From positions 496,001 through 560,000 of the forward strand of contig CBDDDL010000001.1 in NCBI GenBank assembly GCA_965226645.1: DNA of 64,000 nucleotides, written 5' to 3'. The stretch is from Poriferisodalis sp965226645 (GTDB lineage Bacteria; Actinomycetota; Acidimicrobiia; Acidimicrobiales; Poriferisodalaceae). Below, piece after piece: positions 52,630-61,061 of this stretch. Below the pieces are notes generated by a model. That model was not told the DNA's origin. It was given only the letters and a program-made list of their open reading frames with translations, and did not search any database. Numbering within the stretch: the first letter of the stretch is position 1; each line of letters starts with the position of its first letter. The position numbers were made by a program, and so were the translations under genes.

Positions 52630-53664
52630 GTGACGAGGTACTTGGTTGGGCGCATAGGTCAGTCGCTACTGCTCGTGCTCGGCGTGATGGTCATCGTCTT
52701 TGCGATGCTGCGGGTGTCAGGGGACCCGACCAACCTGCTCGTTCCCAGGGAGGCAACCCAGGAGCAAAGAGAAGCGGCACGAGAGGCGCACGGCTTGGAC
52801 AAGACCGTTGCCGAACAGTTCGTCAGCTTCGTGGGCGATTCGGCCCGTCTCAACTTCGGTAATTCTCTTCGGTACAAGATTCCGGTTCGAGAAGTGATCT
52901 TCGACCGTATGCCAGCGACGATCGAGCTTGGCATCGCGGCGATGGCCTTCGCGGTCGCAGTCGGAGTACCGCTCGGGATCTTGGCGGGCGTCAAGGCGGG
53001 CGGCCGCTGGGATGGTGCGGCGCGCGGGTTCGGCCTGCTCGGCCAGACGGTCCCGAATTTCTGGCTGTCCTTGGTCTTCATCGTGGTGTTCGCGGTCAAG
53101 TTAGGGTGGTTCCCGTCGTTCGGGCGCAGCACGACTTCGATGTGGTTCCTCACCATTCCTGACAGTTCGATAGTCTTGCCGGCGGTTGCTCTCGGCTTGT
53201 TTCCAATGGCTCAGCTTCTGCGGTTCACGCGATCGTCGGTGCTGGAGATCGTCAATGAGGAGTACGTGCGCATCGCTCGCAGTAAGGGCCTCAGAGCGCC
53301 AGTCATCTACGGTCGTTACATATTGCGCAACGCGCTCATTCCACTCATCAGCGTAATGAGCCTGCAGATCGGGGCGCTGCTGGGTGGATCGTTGTACATC
53401 GAAGCTGTCTTTGCCTGGCCGGGCGCCGGAGGGTTGTTGGCCGAAGCGGTGAGCAATCGTGACTTCCAGCTCGTGCAGGGAATAGCGTTCTTCGGCGCGC
53501 TCATCGTTATCCTCTTCTCGCTTCTTGCTGACGTGCTGTACACAGTCGCCGACCCGCGGATCAGAGTGGGGACGTTGCGCCAGACGCGGACCCCTCGGCC
53601 TAGATCATCTGCGGACGGTGCGTCGGCGACGATACCGAAGCCACACGGAGAGGGGATCACATGA
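52630..53664 (+). CDS. ABC transporter permease, DppB type
   Basis: 344 residues, six membrane segments starting with IGQSLLLVLGVMVIVFAML. It carries the N-terminal DppB-type motif GDPTNLLVPREATQEQREA and the coupling loop EYVRIARSKGLRAPVIYGRY, followed by ALIPLISVMSLQIGALLGGS. GTG start at 52630 after a GGAGAG box. The stop overlaps the next start. Confidence 0.9.
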   Translation: MTRYLVGRIGQSLLLVLGVMVIVFAMLRVSGDPTNLLVPREATQEQREAAREAHGLDKTVAEQFVSFVGDSARLNFGNSLRYKIPVREVIFDRMPATIELGIAAMAFAVAVGVPLGILAGVKAGGRWDGAARGFGLLGQTVPNFWLSLVFIVVFAVKLGWFPSFGRSTTSMWFLTIPDSSIVLPAVALGLFPMAQLLRFTRSSVLEIVNEEYVRIARSKGLRAPVIYGRYILRNALIPLISVMSLQIGALLGGSLYIEAVFAWPGAGGLLAEAVSNRDFQLVQGIAFFGALIVILFSLLADVLYTVADPRIRVGTLRQTRTPRPRSSADGASATIPKPHGEGIT

Positions 53665-54620
53665 CTGATCATGCTGCTCCCAGTGGCGCCGATTTCAATG
53701 CTGGCGAGACTGAAACTGGCCATGAAGTCGACATCGAAAGGGATTTGCGGTTGCGGGCTCGGATTCGTGAGGCCCTGCGGCTGCTTCGCCGGTCCAAGGG
53801 CGGCATGTTCGGTGCCTTCGTATTCGTCATGTTGCTCATCCTCGCGACGTTCGCTCCATGGATCGCTCCTCACGATCCTCTCCAGCAGACACTGAGTGAT
53901 GCCAATACTCCGCCGTTTTGGTCCGATGGGGGCTCCAATGACTACCTGATCGGCACCGACACCTTGGGACGCGACATGCTCAGCCGCATCATCTTCGGAA
54001 CCCGAGTCTCGCTTGGTGTGGCTCTCGGTGGCGTCGGAATCGCCATCATTCTGGGAATGGCAATCGGTCTGATCGCCGGCTACCGAGGCGGCACGATCGA
54101 CGCCGTCATCGTCGGTTTCATCAACCTGATCCTGTCGCTGCCCTACCTGTTGTTCGTGGTGTTCTTTGCCACGGTCGTCGGGCGAAGCCTAATCAACGTG
54201 ATTCTCATCTTCGGCTTCACGTCGATTCCCGTGTTTGCCCGTGTGACGCGGGGCGAGGTCTTGAAGCTACGGGAGAGCATGTTCATCGAGGCAGCAAGAA
54301 ATGTCGGAGTACCGGAGAGCCAGATCCTGCGGCTGCACCTGTTGCCCAACCTCATCGGCCCACTGGCCACGCTGGCCACGTTCGAGATGTCGGCCATGAT
54401 CCTCTACGAGGCCGGCCTCGGATTCCTCGGTCTTTCGGTGCCGCCTAGCACTCCGAGTTGGGGCAACATGATCAACGCCGGTCGAGGCGTGCTCACGATT
54501 CGTCCGTGGATCTCGCTCACACCGGGGGTCGCCATCGTCTTTGCCGGGCTCGGGCTCAACTTGCTCGGCGATTGGTTGCGCGACGTGCTCGATCCTCGAT
54601 CTCAGCGAGTGAAGCAATGA
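53661..54620 (+). CDS. ABC transporter permease, DppC type
   Basis: 319 residues. After a 35-residue cytosolic N-terminus come six membrane segments (MFGAFVFVMLLILATFAPWI first). The DppC motif LIGTDTLGRDMLSRIIFGTR is present, as is the coupling loop FIEAARNVGVPESQILRLHL. It pairs with the DppB-type permease. The ATG of the downstream ATPase overlaps the stop (ATGA). Confidence 0.9.
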   Translation: MTDHAAPSGADFNAGETETGHEVDIERDLRLRARIREALRLLRRSKGGMFGAFVFVMLLILATFAPWIAPHDPLQQTLSDANTPPFWSDGGSNDYLIGTDTLGRDMLSRIIFGTRVSLGVALGGVGIAIILGMAIGLIAGYRGGTIDAVIVGFINLILSLPYLLFVVFFATVVGRSLINVILIFGFTSIPVFARVTRGEVLKLRESMFIEAARNVGVPESQILRLHLLPNLIGPLATLATFEMSAMILYEAGLGFLGLSVPPSTPSWGNMINAGRGVLTIRPWISLTPGVAIVFAGLGLNLLGDWLRDVLDPRSQRVKQ

Positions 54621-55624
54621 ACGCGCCAACACTGCTCGACGTGAAGAACCTTGAGGTCCGGTTCGACATCCCGGAAGGCACTGTGCATGCGGTGAACGGC
54701 GTGACTTTCTCCGTCGCCAGGGGTGAGACTCTGGCCATCGTGGGCGAGAGCGGAAGCGGGAAATCCGTGACGATGCTTGCCCTGCTGCGGCTACTCGCCG
54801 AGCCACCGGCACGAATATCCAACGGCACAGCGACGCTCGAGACAAGCGACGGAACGGTCGGCCTCCTTCAAGAGTCTCAGCGCCGGCTGCGACGGGTTCG
54901 AGGGGCCGAGATCGGGTTCGTTGCCCAGGATCCCATGAGTTCCCTCAATCCAACGATGCGAATCTCCACCCAGCTCATCGACGTGATCCGCACCCATCTC
55001 GGTCTGTCGAGGCGACAGGCTCGCAACCGCGCCATCCATCTGCTGGAGAGAGTCGGGATACCCGACGCCCCGGGCCGCATCGATGCCTATCCTCACGAGT
55101 TCTCGGGAGGCATGCGACAGCGTGTCATGATCGCTATCGCAGTGGCATGCAACCCCCAGCTAGTGATCGCCGATGAGCCAACCACGGCACTCGACGTGAC
55201 GGTCCAGGCCCAGATCGTGGAGCTTATGCACGACCTACGTGACGAGCTCGGGCTGGCCTTGATCTGGATCACCCACGACCTCGGCGTGGTTGCCGGTTTG
55301 GCCGACCGGGTGGCAGTCATGTATGCCGGCAAGCTCGTAGAGATCTCCGATGTGGGCAGCCTGTACACGCGGCCACTACACCCGTACACCATCGGGCTCC
55401 TAGACGCTCTGCCCAAGATGGGCGACCGAGCCGACCGGTTGACCAGCATCCCCGGTCTGCCGCCCGATCTCGCTGAAGAGCCGACTCGTTGCCCGTTCGC
55501 GGATCGCTGCCCCCATGTGTTCGACCGCTGCAGAAGCGAGGTGCCGGCACTGATCGAGCCGGTCCATGGCCGACACGTCGCGTGCTTCTACGACATCGAG
55601 GCGGGGACTCCACGACATGGCTAG
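54617..55624 (+). CDS. ABC transporter ATPase, DppD type
   Basis: 335 residues. Walker A GESGSGKS at residues 43-50; Q loop FVAQDPMSSLNP; signature FSGGMRQRVMIAIAVA; Walker B LVIADEPTTALD; switch His in WITHDLGVVAGL. The C-terminal oligopeptide-ABC extension has Cys residues in RCPFADRCPHVFDRC. Start at ATG 54617 overlaps the DppC-type stop; longer in-frame extensions upstream are not homologous. Confidence 0.92.
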   Translation: MNAPTLLDVKNLEVRFDIPEGTVHAVNGVTFSVARGETLAIVGESGSGKSVTMLALLRLLAEPPARISNGTATLETSDGTVGLLQESQRRLRRVRGAEIGFVAQDPMSSLNPTMRISTQLIDVIRTHLGLSRRQARNRAIHLLERVGIPDAPGRIDAYPHEFSGGMRQRVMIAIAVACNPQLVIADEPTTALDVTVQAQIVELMHDLRDELGLALIWITHDLGVVAGLADRVAVMYAGKLVEISDVGSLYTRPLHPYTIGLLDALPKMGDRADRLTSIPGLPPDLAEEPTRCPFADRCPHVFDRCRSEVPALIEPVHGRHVACFYDIEAGTPRHG

Positions 55625-56780
55625 GCGCGGCTCGGCTGACGTGGACCGGCCCGTCGCCAAGACGGCGGCGCCAGCCACGGCCAGGGACTCTGCTGAGCCC
55701 GTGCTCAGGGTCGTGAACATGCGAAAGTACTTCCCGGGAAAGTCGAGCGACAAGCCGCTAAAGGCGGTCGATGGCGTGAGCTTCGAGCTCTTCGCCGGCG
55801 AGACGCTCGGGCTGGTCGGCGAGAGCGGGTGCGGCAAGTCCACCACCGCACGGGCCGTGCTCCAGCTCCACCGCCCTTCTTCCGGGCAGGTCTGGCTGGA
55901 CGACATCGAGCTAACGAGCCTCGGCGAAAAGGAGCTGCGCAAGCTCCGACCGCGGATGCAGATGATCTTCCAGGACTCGTATGCGTCGCTCAATCCCCGG
56001 CATACTGTCGGCCGAATCATCGGCGAGTCGATGAGGGTCCACACGGAGATGACAACGCAACAGGTCAACGACCGGGTGGTTGAGCTTCTCGACTTGGTCG
56101 GCCTGCGTGCTGCCCACCGCACCCGCTACCCCCACGAGTTCTCCGGTGGTCAGCGCCAGCGCATCAACATCGCCCGGGCGCTCGGCCTCAGCCCCGACCT
56201 GATCGTATGCGACGAGCCCATCTCCGCGCTCGATGTGTCGATCCAGGCGCAGACGATCAACCTCTTCGCTGATCTTCAAGACGAGTTCGGAATCGCCTAC
56301 CTGTTCGTGGCCCACGACCTCTCGATGGTGGAGCACATCTCCGACCGAGTCGCGGTGATGTATCTCGGACACATCGTCGAACTCGCCCAGACCGAGACTC
56401 TGTTCGAGGCGACGCTTCACCCGTACACGCAGGCCTTGCTGTCGGCAGTTCCGATACCAGATCCCGTGGCCGAGGCCAGTCGGACCCGTGTTTCTCTCGT
56501 CGGAGAGGTTCCGAGTCCTGCGGCACCACCACCCGGTTGTGTGTTCTCGACCCGCTGCCCTTTGGTTGTCGACCGCTGTCGTGCTGAGGTGCCCGAGTTG
56601 CGTGAGATCACCCCCAACCACTGGGTTGCGTGTCATCTCGCTGATGGGAAAGGTTCGTCGATCGTCGACGAGCCTCGAGGAAGATTGACGGGTCACGACG
56701 GCGACCTCACCGTGTCGCCCACAGCCCAGAGCCATCACCTGACCCTTCCAGCGCAGTCCACTTTGCCGACAGACCCCTGA
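55617..56780 (+). CDS. ABC transporter ATPase, DppF type
   Basis: 387 residues from ATG 55617, eight bases before the previous stop. Walker A GESGCGKST; Q loop MIFQDSYASLNPRHT; signature FSGGQRQRINIARALG; Walker B LIVCDEPISALD; switch VAHDLSMVEHIS. The C-terminal extension with CVFSTRCPLVVDRC is typical of DppF/OppF. It completes an A-B-C-D-F set. The stop overlaps the next gene (TGATG), so the downstream hydrolase is made in step with the transporter. Confidence 0.92.
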   Translation: MARRGSADVDRPVAKTAAPATARDSAEPVLRVVNMRKYFPGKSSDKPLKAVDGVSFELFAGETLGLVGESGCGKSTTARAVLQLHRPSSGQVWLDDIELTSLGEKELRKLRPRMQMIFQDSYASLNPRHTVGRIIGESMRVHTEMTTQQVNDRVVELLDLVGLRAAHRTRYPHEFSGGQRQRINIARALGLSPDLIVCDEPISALDVSIQAQTINLFADLQDEFGIAYLFVAHDLSMVEHISDRVAVMYLGHIVELAQTETLFEATLHPYTQALLSAVPIPDPVAEASRTRVSLVGEVPSPAAPPPGCVFSTRCPLVVDRCRAEVPELREITPNHWVACHLADGKGSSIVDEPRGRLTGHDGDLTVSPTAQSHHLTLPAQSTLPTDP

Positions 56781-57643
56781 TGAGGTTCGTGTCGTACAAC
56801 ATCCAGTACTCAAAGGGCAAGGACGGTTGCTACGACCTCGAGAGGATCGCCGACGCGGTACGTAGCGCCGACGTGATCGCACTACAGGAAGTCGTACGCA
56901 ATGTCGAGGCGCTTCCTGACAAGGATCAACCAGCCCGGTTAGGCGAGCTGCTCGCTCAGCATCACTGGGTATACGGACCCAATGTCGATCTTGACGCGAG
57001 TTCGAAGACTCCCGATGGGTCAGTCGAGCATCGTCGACTTCAGTTCGGCAATATGGTCCTTTCCCGCTGGCCGATCCTCTCGTGTCGGAACCTGCTCTTG
57101 CCGAGAGTACGGGTCATCAATGCCCACGGCGCACAGTATGGCGCGCTCGAAGCAATCATAGATGCTCCGTCTGGGCCTCTTCGGTGCTACTCAGTCCATC
57201 TCGATTCTGTCAACTCCCGGCTACGGAGAACGACGATCGAGTATCTGCTGCCGCTCATGTTTGGGGTCCCCTTCAATGGGGCGTCGGTCACCGGAATCGA
57301 ATGGATGGGCATCGGCGAGAGCCCTGCGCCAACCGAGTTCGTGGTGATGGGCGATTTCAACCTGACTCCAACGTCAACCGAGTATCCACTCATCGTCGGC
57401 GAGGCTGACTGCTACTACGGCCATACTCTCGCCGGTGACCGGCTCGTGGACACGTGGACTGCGGCCGGAAACTCCCTCGACGAGGGGATCACCTGGTACG
57501 ACGAGAGTCGAGGATTCGAGGTCGGTTTGAGGCTCGACTACGGATTCGTGACGCCGGGCCTAGCATCAAGGGTCGAGTCAGCGTGGATCGACGTCGACGC
57601 GGTCGGGTCGGACCACCAGCCAACGTGGTTCAAGCTCAACTAG
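56780..57643 (+). CDS. Endonuclease/exonuclease/phosphatase-fold hydrolase
   Basis: 287 residues. EEP-fold motifs: N-terminal FVSYNIQYS (metal-binding Asn), ALQEVVRNVE (metal Glu), CYSVHLDSVN (catalytic His), VMGDFNLTPTSTE (Asp and Asn) and DAVGSDHQPTW (C-terminal Asp-His). No signal peptide, so cytosolic. EEP enzymes cleave phosphodiesters or phosphomonoesters in nucleic acids, lipids or sugars. Coupling to an importer suggests it processes the imported compound; the substrate cannot be named. Confidence 0.85.
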   Translation: MRFVSYNIQYSKGKDGCYDLERIADAVRSADVIALQEVVRNVEALPDKDQPARLGELLAQHHWVYGPNVDLDASSKTPDGSVEHRRLQFGNMVLSRWPILSCRNLLLPRVRVINAHGAQYGALEAIIDAPSGPLRCYSVHLDSVNSRLRRTTIEYLLPLMFGVPFNGASVTGIEWMGIGESPAPTEFVVMGDFNLTPTSTEYPLIVGEADCYYGHTLAGDRLVDTWTAAGNSLDEGITWYDESRGFEVGLRLDYGFVTPGLASRVESAWIDVDAVGSDHQPTWFKLN

Positions 57644-57766
57644 TGCCGTGTCAGGCAACGTTGGGGTGGCGCGTCCGCGTGTATGTTGTGCGTCTGACTT
57701 TGCCGCGGAGGGTCCACCGAGGAATGAACCAAGTCTGATCGTGTTCTCGCTGAGGCGTGAAGGAGG

Positions 57767-58830
57767 GCAAGCTCTATCGGTGGTTGCAAGTGAGTTGAGT
57801 GTAGATGTCGTGTGCTGATGCCCAGTGGTGGAGTCGGCGGGGCATGTGGTTGAGGTTGTCCTCGATGACCGAGAGCCGCAGTTGTGCGATGTCGAGGCTG
57901 GTGCCTTTGGGAAGCCATCGGCGCAGCAGAGCGTTGGTGTGCTCGTTGGTGGGTCGCTGCCACGGAGAGCGCGGCTCGCAGAAGAACACTTCGATGCCGA
58001 GCGCTGCTTCGATGTCGGCCCAGCGGGCCATTTCGCGGCCTTGGTCCCAGGTGAGGGTGCGCACGAGCGCGGCGGGCTGGCGGCCCAGCGCCGCGGTGAC
58101 CGCGGCGGCGACTTGGGGCGCGCCGTAGCCGTCGGGCAGCGCTGCGGTGACCGTGTAGCGGCTGGTGCGCTCGGCGAGCGTGACCGCGGCGGTGAGGTTC
58201 GCTTTGCCGACGATGAGGTCGCGGTCCCAGTGGCCTGGCTCCATGCGGTCCTCGACGTCGGCGCGCCGGTCGGCCAACCGCCGGTATTCCCCCAGCGGGC
58301 TGGGCTTTTGGGCCTGCGCGACGCAGCGCGGCCGACGGCGCCGGGCACGCCGCGGCAGCTTCGCCCAGGCGCCGGCGGGCAGGCCGCTGCGCGGGTCGTT
58401 CGCGTAGCACGCCCGGTAGATGGTCTGCTCGCACACGCTCATGCCCGCCTCGCGCAGGTCCGCCGCCGCGGCGTGCGGTGACCAGCGCAGCCTCAAGCGC
58501 TCATTGACCGCAGCGGCCAGCACCGGATCGACCGCCAGCTTGGGCATCCGCGCCCGTCTCGCCCTCGCACACGCCGACGCGTGCGCCGCGCGGGCGTCAT
58601 AGCCCGCCCGCCCGCCCCAGCGGGCCACCTCGCGATGCACCGTCGACGGGTCACGACCCAGCCGCCGCGCTGCGTCCGCGACGCTGCGGCCCGCCCCGAG
58701 CGACGACTCGACGAACACCCGCTCATCCAAACTCAGCCTCGCTGCCATACTGGACACCTCCATCGGTCGGTTGCATGTGTTGGCAACGGTCATCATGACC
58801 GTTCACTTGCAACCACCGATGGAGTTCGCC
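57767..58830 (-). mobile_element. IS30-family element, copy C
   Basis: Ends GGCAAGCTCTATCGGTGG at 57767 and the complement of GGCGAACTCCATCGGTGG ending 58830. Inverted with respect to copy B, with the ABC operon between. No target duplication flanks this copy alone (GAG on the left, CAC on the right), but CAC matches the base triplet outside the far end of copy B, as expected for a composite transposon. Confidence 0.85.
57774..58748 (-). CDS. IS30-family transposase (copy C)
   Basis: 324 residues from ATG 58748 (AARLSLDERVFVESSLGAGR). Helix-turn-helix SVADAARRLGRDPSTVHREV; DDE segments HWDRDLIVGKANLTAA, RTLTWDQGREMARW and NEHTNALLRRWLPKG. Intact. It differs from copy B at about 20 scattered residues, mostly in the N-terminal third. 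Confidence 0.9.
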   Translation of the reverse strand: MAARLSLDERVFVESSLGAGRSVADAARRLGRDPSTVHREVARWGGRAGYDARAAHASACARARRARMPKLAVDPVLAAAVNERLRLRWSPHAAAADLREAGMSVCEQTIYRACYANDPRSGLPAGAWAKLPRRARRRRPRCVAQAQKPSPLGEYRRLADRRADVEDRMEPGHWDRDLIVGKANLTAAVTLAERTSRYTVTAALPDGYGAPQVAAAVTAALGRQPAALVRTLTWDQGREMARWADIEAALGIEVFFCEPRSPWQRPTNEHTNALLRRWLPKGTSLDIAQLRLSVIEDNLNHMPRRLHHWASAHDIYTQLTCNHR

Positions 58831-58968
58831 CACTGTCACCCGGACCCCCACTACGACCGGATCGGCGGCACTCTCTTCGTGTCGTTCGTGCTTGGCCGAC
58901 GGGCGCATGGCCGTTTCCAACACTCCTATTTGAGCAGTCGTTGCACTACCGTTTGCGCAGACCAAGCA

Positions 58969-59790
58969 TCACTTGCCCAGCGAGGATGCATCTGAGCCGA
59001 TGTGCGCCACAGCGACTGTGGCGTTGTCTTCAAGCCCTGCTGTTCTGGCTGCATCCATGATCCTGCTGGCCATAGCGTTCGCGTCGTCGTCGTCATGCTT
59101 GAGTGTCGCGGCGACGGCGGGACCGAACGGGTCGCCCTCGGGTATTTCGCCATCTCCGTATTCTTCGCGGAGGATCGGCTCCCACACGCCGTCGCTCATC
59201 ACAGCGATGGCGTAATCGGCTGATGGCACTTCGAGGTCGTCCTTGTCGAAGATGTCCATGCGGCGATGATCACCATCATGCGAGTCGGGCCACACGCCGG
59301 GCAGTCCCACAGAACGAGAGATGGCGCCATATCCGGTGCGATGCGGAAACCCGAGAGCACGACCATTCCATGACTCGCCGGTGCGCCAGAGCAATGCCGA
59401 CATGGTGTCTCCCGCGTATCCGACGACCAGATCTCCATCTGGTGTCCATGCAGCAGCGCACAACGTCGCCGCGGGACACATGTGGGCGCTCGAGAAAGTG
59501 AATTTGAGATGCTCTGGAGTCAGCTCGGCCACTTCTTTGTCCGCTGCTCTGAACCCGTCATGCATCTCGTCCGCTGAGCCGATGCGCAGCGGCAGCCCTC
59601 TGATGGCGGCGATCGCAGCCTCCCTGCCACGTGGCTGCCCGCCCATGCCGTCAGCGACCGCGACGATCCATGCGCCATCCGATCCGATGTGTGCCAAGGC
59701 GCGGTCCTGGTTCTCCGAACGGGGACCGAGGTCGGTGGTCCAAGCCACCGACACTGCACCGCGAGCAGCATGAACGCCCTCTGTGCTCAC
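58969..59790 (-). CDS. PP2C-family protein serine/threonine phosphatase
   Basis: 273 residues. Motifs of PPM/PP2C phosphatases: SENQD with metal-ligand Asp29, DGMGG at 47-51, GYAGDTMSALLW, VMSDGVWE and LEDNATVAVAHI. No membrane segment or sensor domain, so a stand-alone soluble phosphatase. It overlaps the upstream unknown gene by four bases (59787-59790), so the two are translated together. No kinase gene is visible nearby. Possible roles are regulation of the partner or a stress/defence switch; both are inference. Confidence 0.85.
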   Translation of the reverse strand: MSTEGVHAARGAVSVAWTTDLGPRSENQDRALAHIGSDGAWIVAVADGMGGQPRGREAAIAAIRGLPLRIGSADEMHDGFRAADKEVAELTPEHLKFTFSSAHMCPAATLCAAAWTPDGDLVVGYAGDTMSALLWRTGESWNGRALGFPHRTGYGAISRSVGLPGVWPDSHDGDHRRMDIFDKDDLEVPSADYAIAVMSDGVWEPILREEYGDGEIPEGDPFGPAVAATLKHDDDDANAMASRIMDAARTAGLEDNATVAVAHIGSDASSLGK

Positions 59791-61061
59791 CGAGCGCCGA
59801 CCTTACGTCCACGTCGCTTCGTTGCAGAGCACGAATTGCGCTGTGGAGACTGATCTGCGTCTCCTTTGACACGCCACACCACCGGTCTCTTGGGTGGTCC
59901 GTCTGGTGTGTGCCCGGGCGCCCATCCGAGTTCAGGGTTGCCGCGCACATGTGTCTGAATCCATGTAGGAACATGCTGCTCAAGGCTCGGCCACCAATGC
60001 TGGCGCGTGTGCCCCTGGACCCAGTGGGCATGGACATGGCGTTCGCTACCGGGAACAGCATCACCTGGGCGAGGCCGCCGCAGATCGATGACGTGCATCA
60101 GATCGCCCACATCGATGAAGCCGCGGGTCATCGCCCGCTTGTCTGACCTGCGAATTGCGGAACGTTCGAGTTTCGGCCGATGGGCCAATGGGGTCTGCGT
60201 GATTTGGAGGACTGCCCACAGCAAGCGGTCGGTGTTGTCCACGAACAAGCGGTCCTCAAATTCCTCGCACTTGTGTCCCAGGGGAATGCATGCGGCTCTC
60301 TTGACGGGCAACCCGGTGTGCATCAAAGGAGCGGTGGATTCCACCCAGACGACATCTCTTCCTTCGTACTCGCCAAGCGTCCAACGAAACACGCCGATGC
60401 TCATCGCTGGTCCTATGCGGGAAGGTACATGGAATACGACAGTTGCAGCCGGAACAGGAAACATGTCAGCCGAGAGGGTCGGAGTCGTTGAGCTGGGAAC
60501 GGCGTGGCTTATTTCTTCACATGCTGCTTCTGTGGCCCACACGAGCCGCTCGTCGAAGGCGAACCGTCGGTGCGGGAAATCTTCCTCTGGCAGTGCCCCG
60601 GATTCAGATTTTGCCCGGTAGTCACACACCGCGACAACGAAACGGTCGCGCAACAAATCTCCCGCACAATTACGTGCTTCTTGGATCGGGATTCGCCAGA
60701 GCAGATCAACGAAGGCCGAGTCCAGCAGGTATCCCATCCATGCATCACGCTTCCTCAACGGCTTCAACAACTTTGAGGCAGGCAGGTGTGCGAAGATGCC
60801 GTCTTGAAATTCAGAGACCGTATCCCGCACACGTCCGAAGGCAGCGGAAACATGTTCCTGCGTTAGTTTCCCGCGCTCTTCGATGCAGTTGGCCAGCATG
60901 TCGTTTATTGACTCACAGCTGTCTTCTCTGTGGCGGAAGCAAGCGATCTGTGTTTCTTTCGGAAGGTCAGCGATCTGCTGGAACAAGTCCTCAGTCTCGT
61001 CCAGCCACTTGGCGTTCTTCTTGCCGATGCTCGGAGCCTCAGCTGTCTTAGGATCCGCCAC
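59787..61061 (-). CDS. Unknown protein co-encoded with the PP2C phosphatase
   Basis: 424 residues, soluble. The N-terminal half is helical (ETEDLFQQIADLPKETQIAC). The C-terminal 100 residues contain FIDVGDLMHVIDLRR, then HAHWVQGHTRQHWWPSLEQH and PTWIQTHVRGNPELGW. This GHxRxxWxPSxxxHxPxWI pattern I have seen in small actinobacterial and phage proteins of unknown role. The present start is a GTG lying in the terminal repeat of the ISAzo13 element. Without the element the gene would begin ATG-CCT-AAG at the position now split off (62334-62336). Confidence 0.65.
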   Translation of the reverse strand: MADPKTAEAPSIGKKNAKWLDETEDLFQQIADLPKETQIACFRHREDSCESINDMLANCIEERGKLTQEHVSAAFGRVRDTVSEFQDGIFAHLPASKLLKPLRKRDAWMGYLLDSAFVDLLWRIPIQEARNCAGDLLRDRFVVAVCDYRAKSESGALPEEDFPHRRFAFDERLVWATEAACEEISHAVPSSTTPTLSADMFPVPAATVVFHVPSRIGPAMSIGVFRWTLGEYEGRDVVWVESTAPLMHTGLPVKRAACIPLGHKCEEFEDRLFVDNTDRLLWAVLQITQTPLAHRPKLERSAIRRSDKRAMTRGFIDVGDLMHVIDLRRPRPGDAVPGSERHVHAHWVQGHTRQHWWPSLEQHVPTWIQTHVRGNPELGWAPGHTPDGPPKRPVVWRVKGDADQSPQRNSCSATKRRGRKVGAR

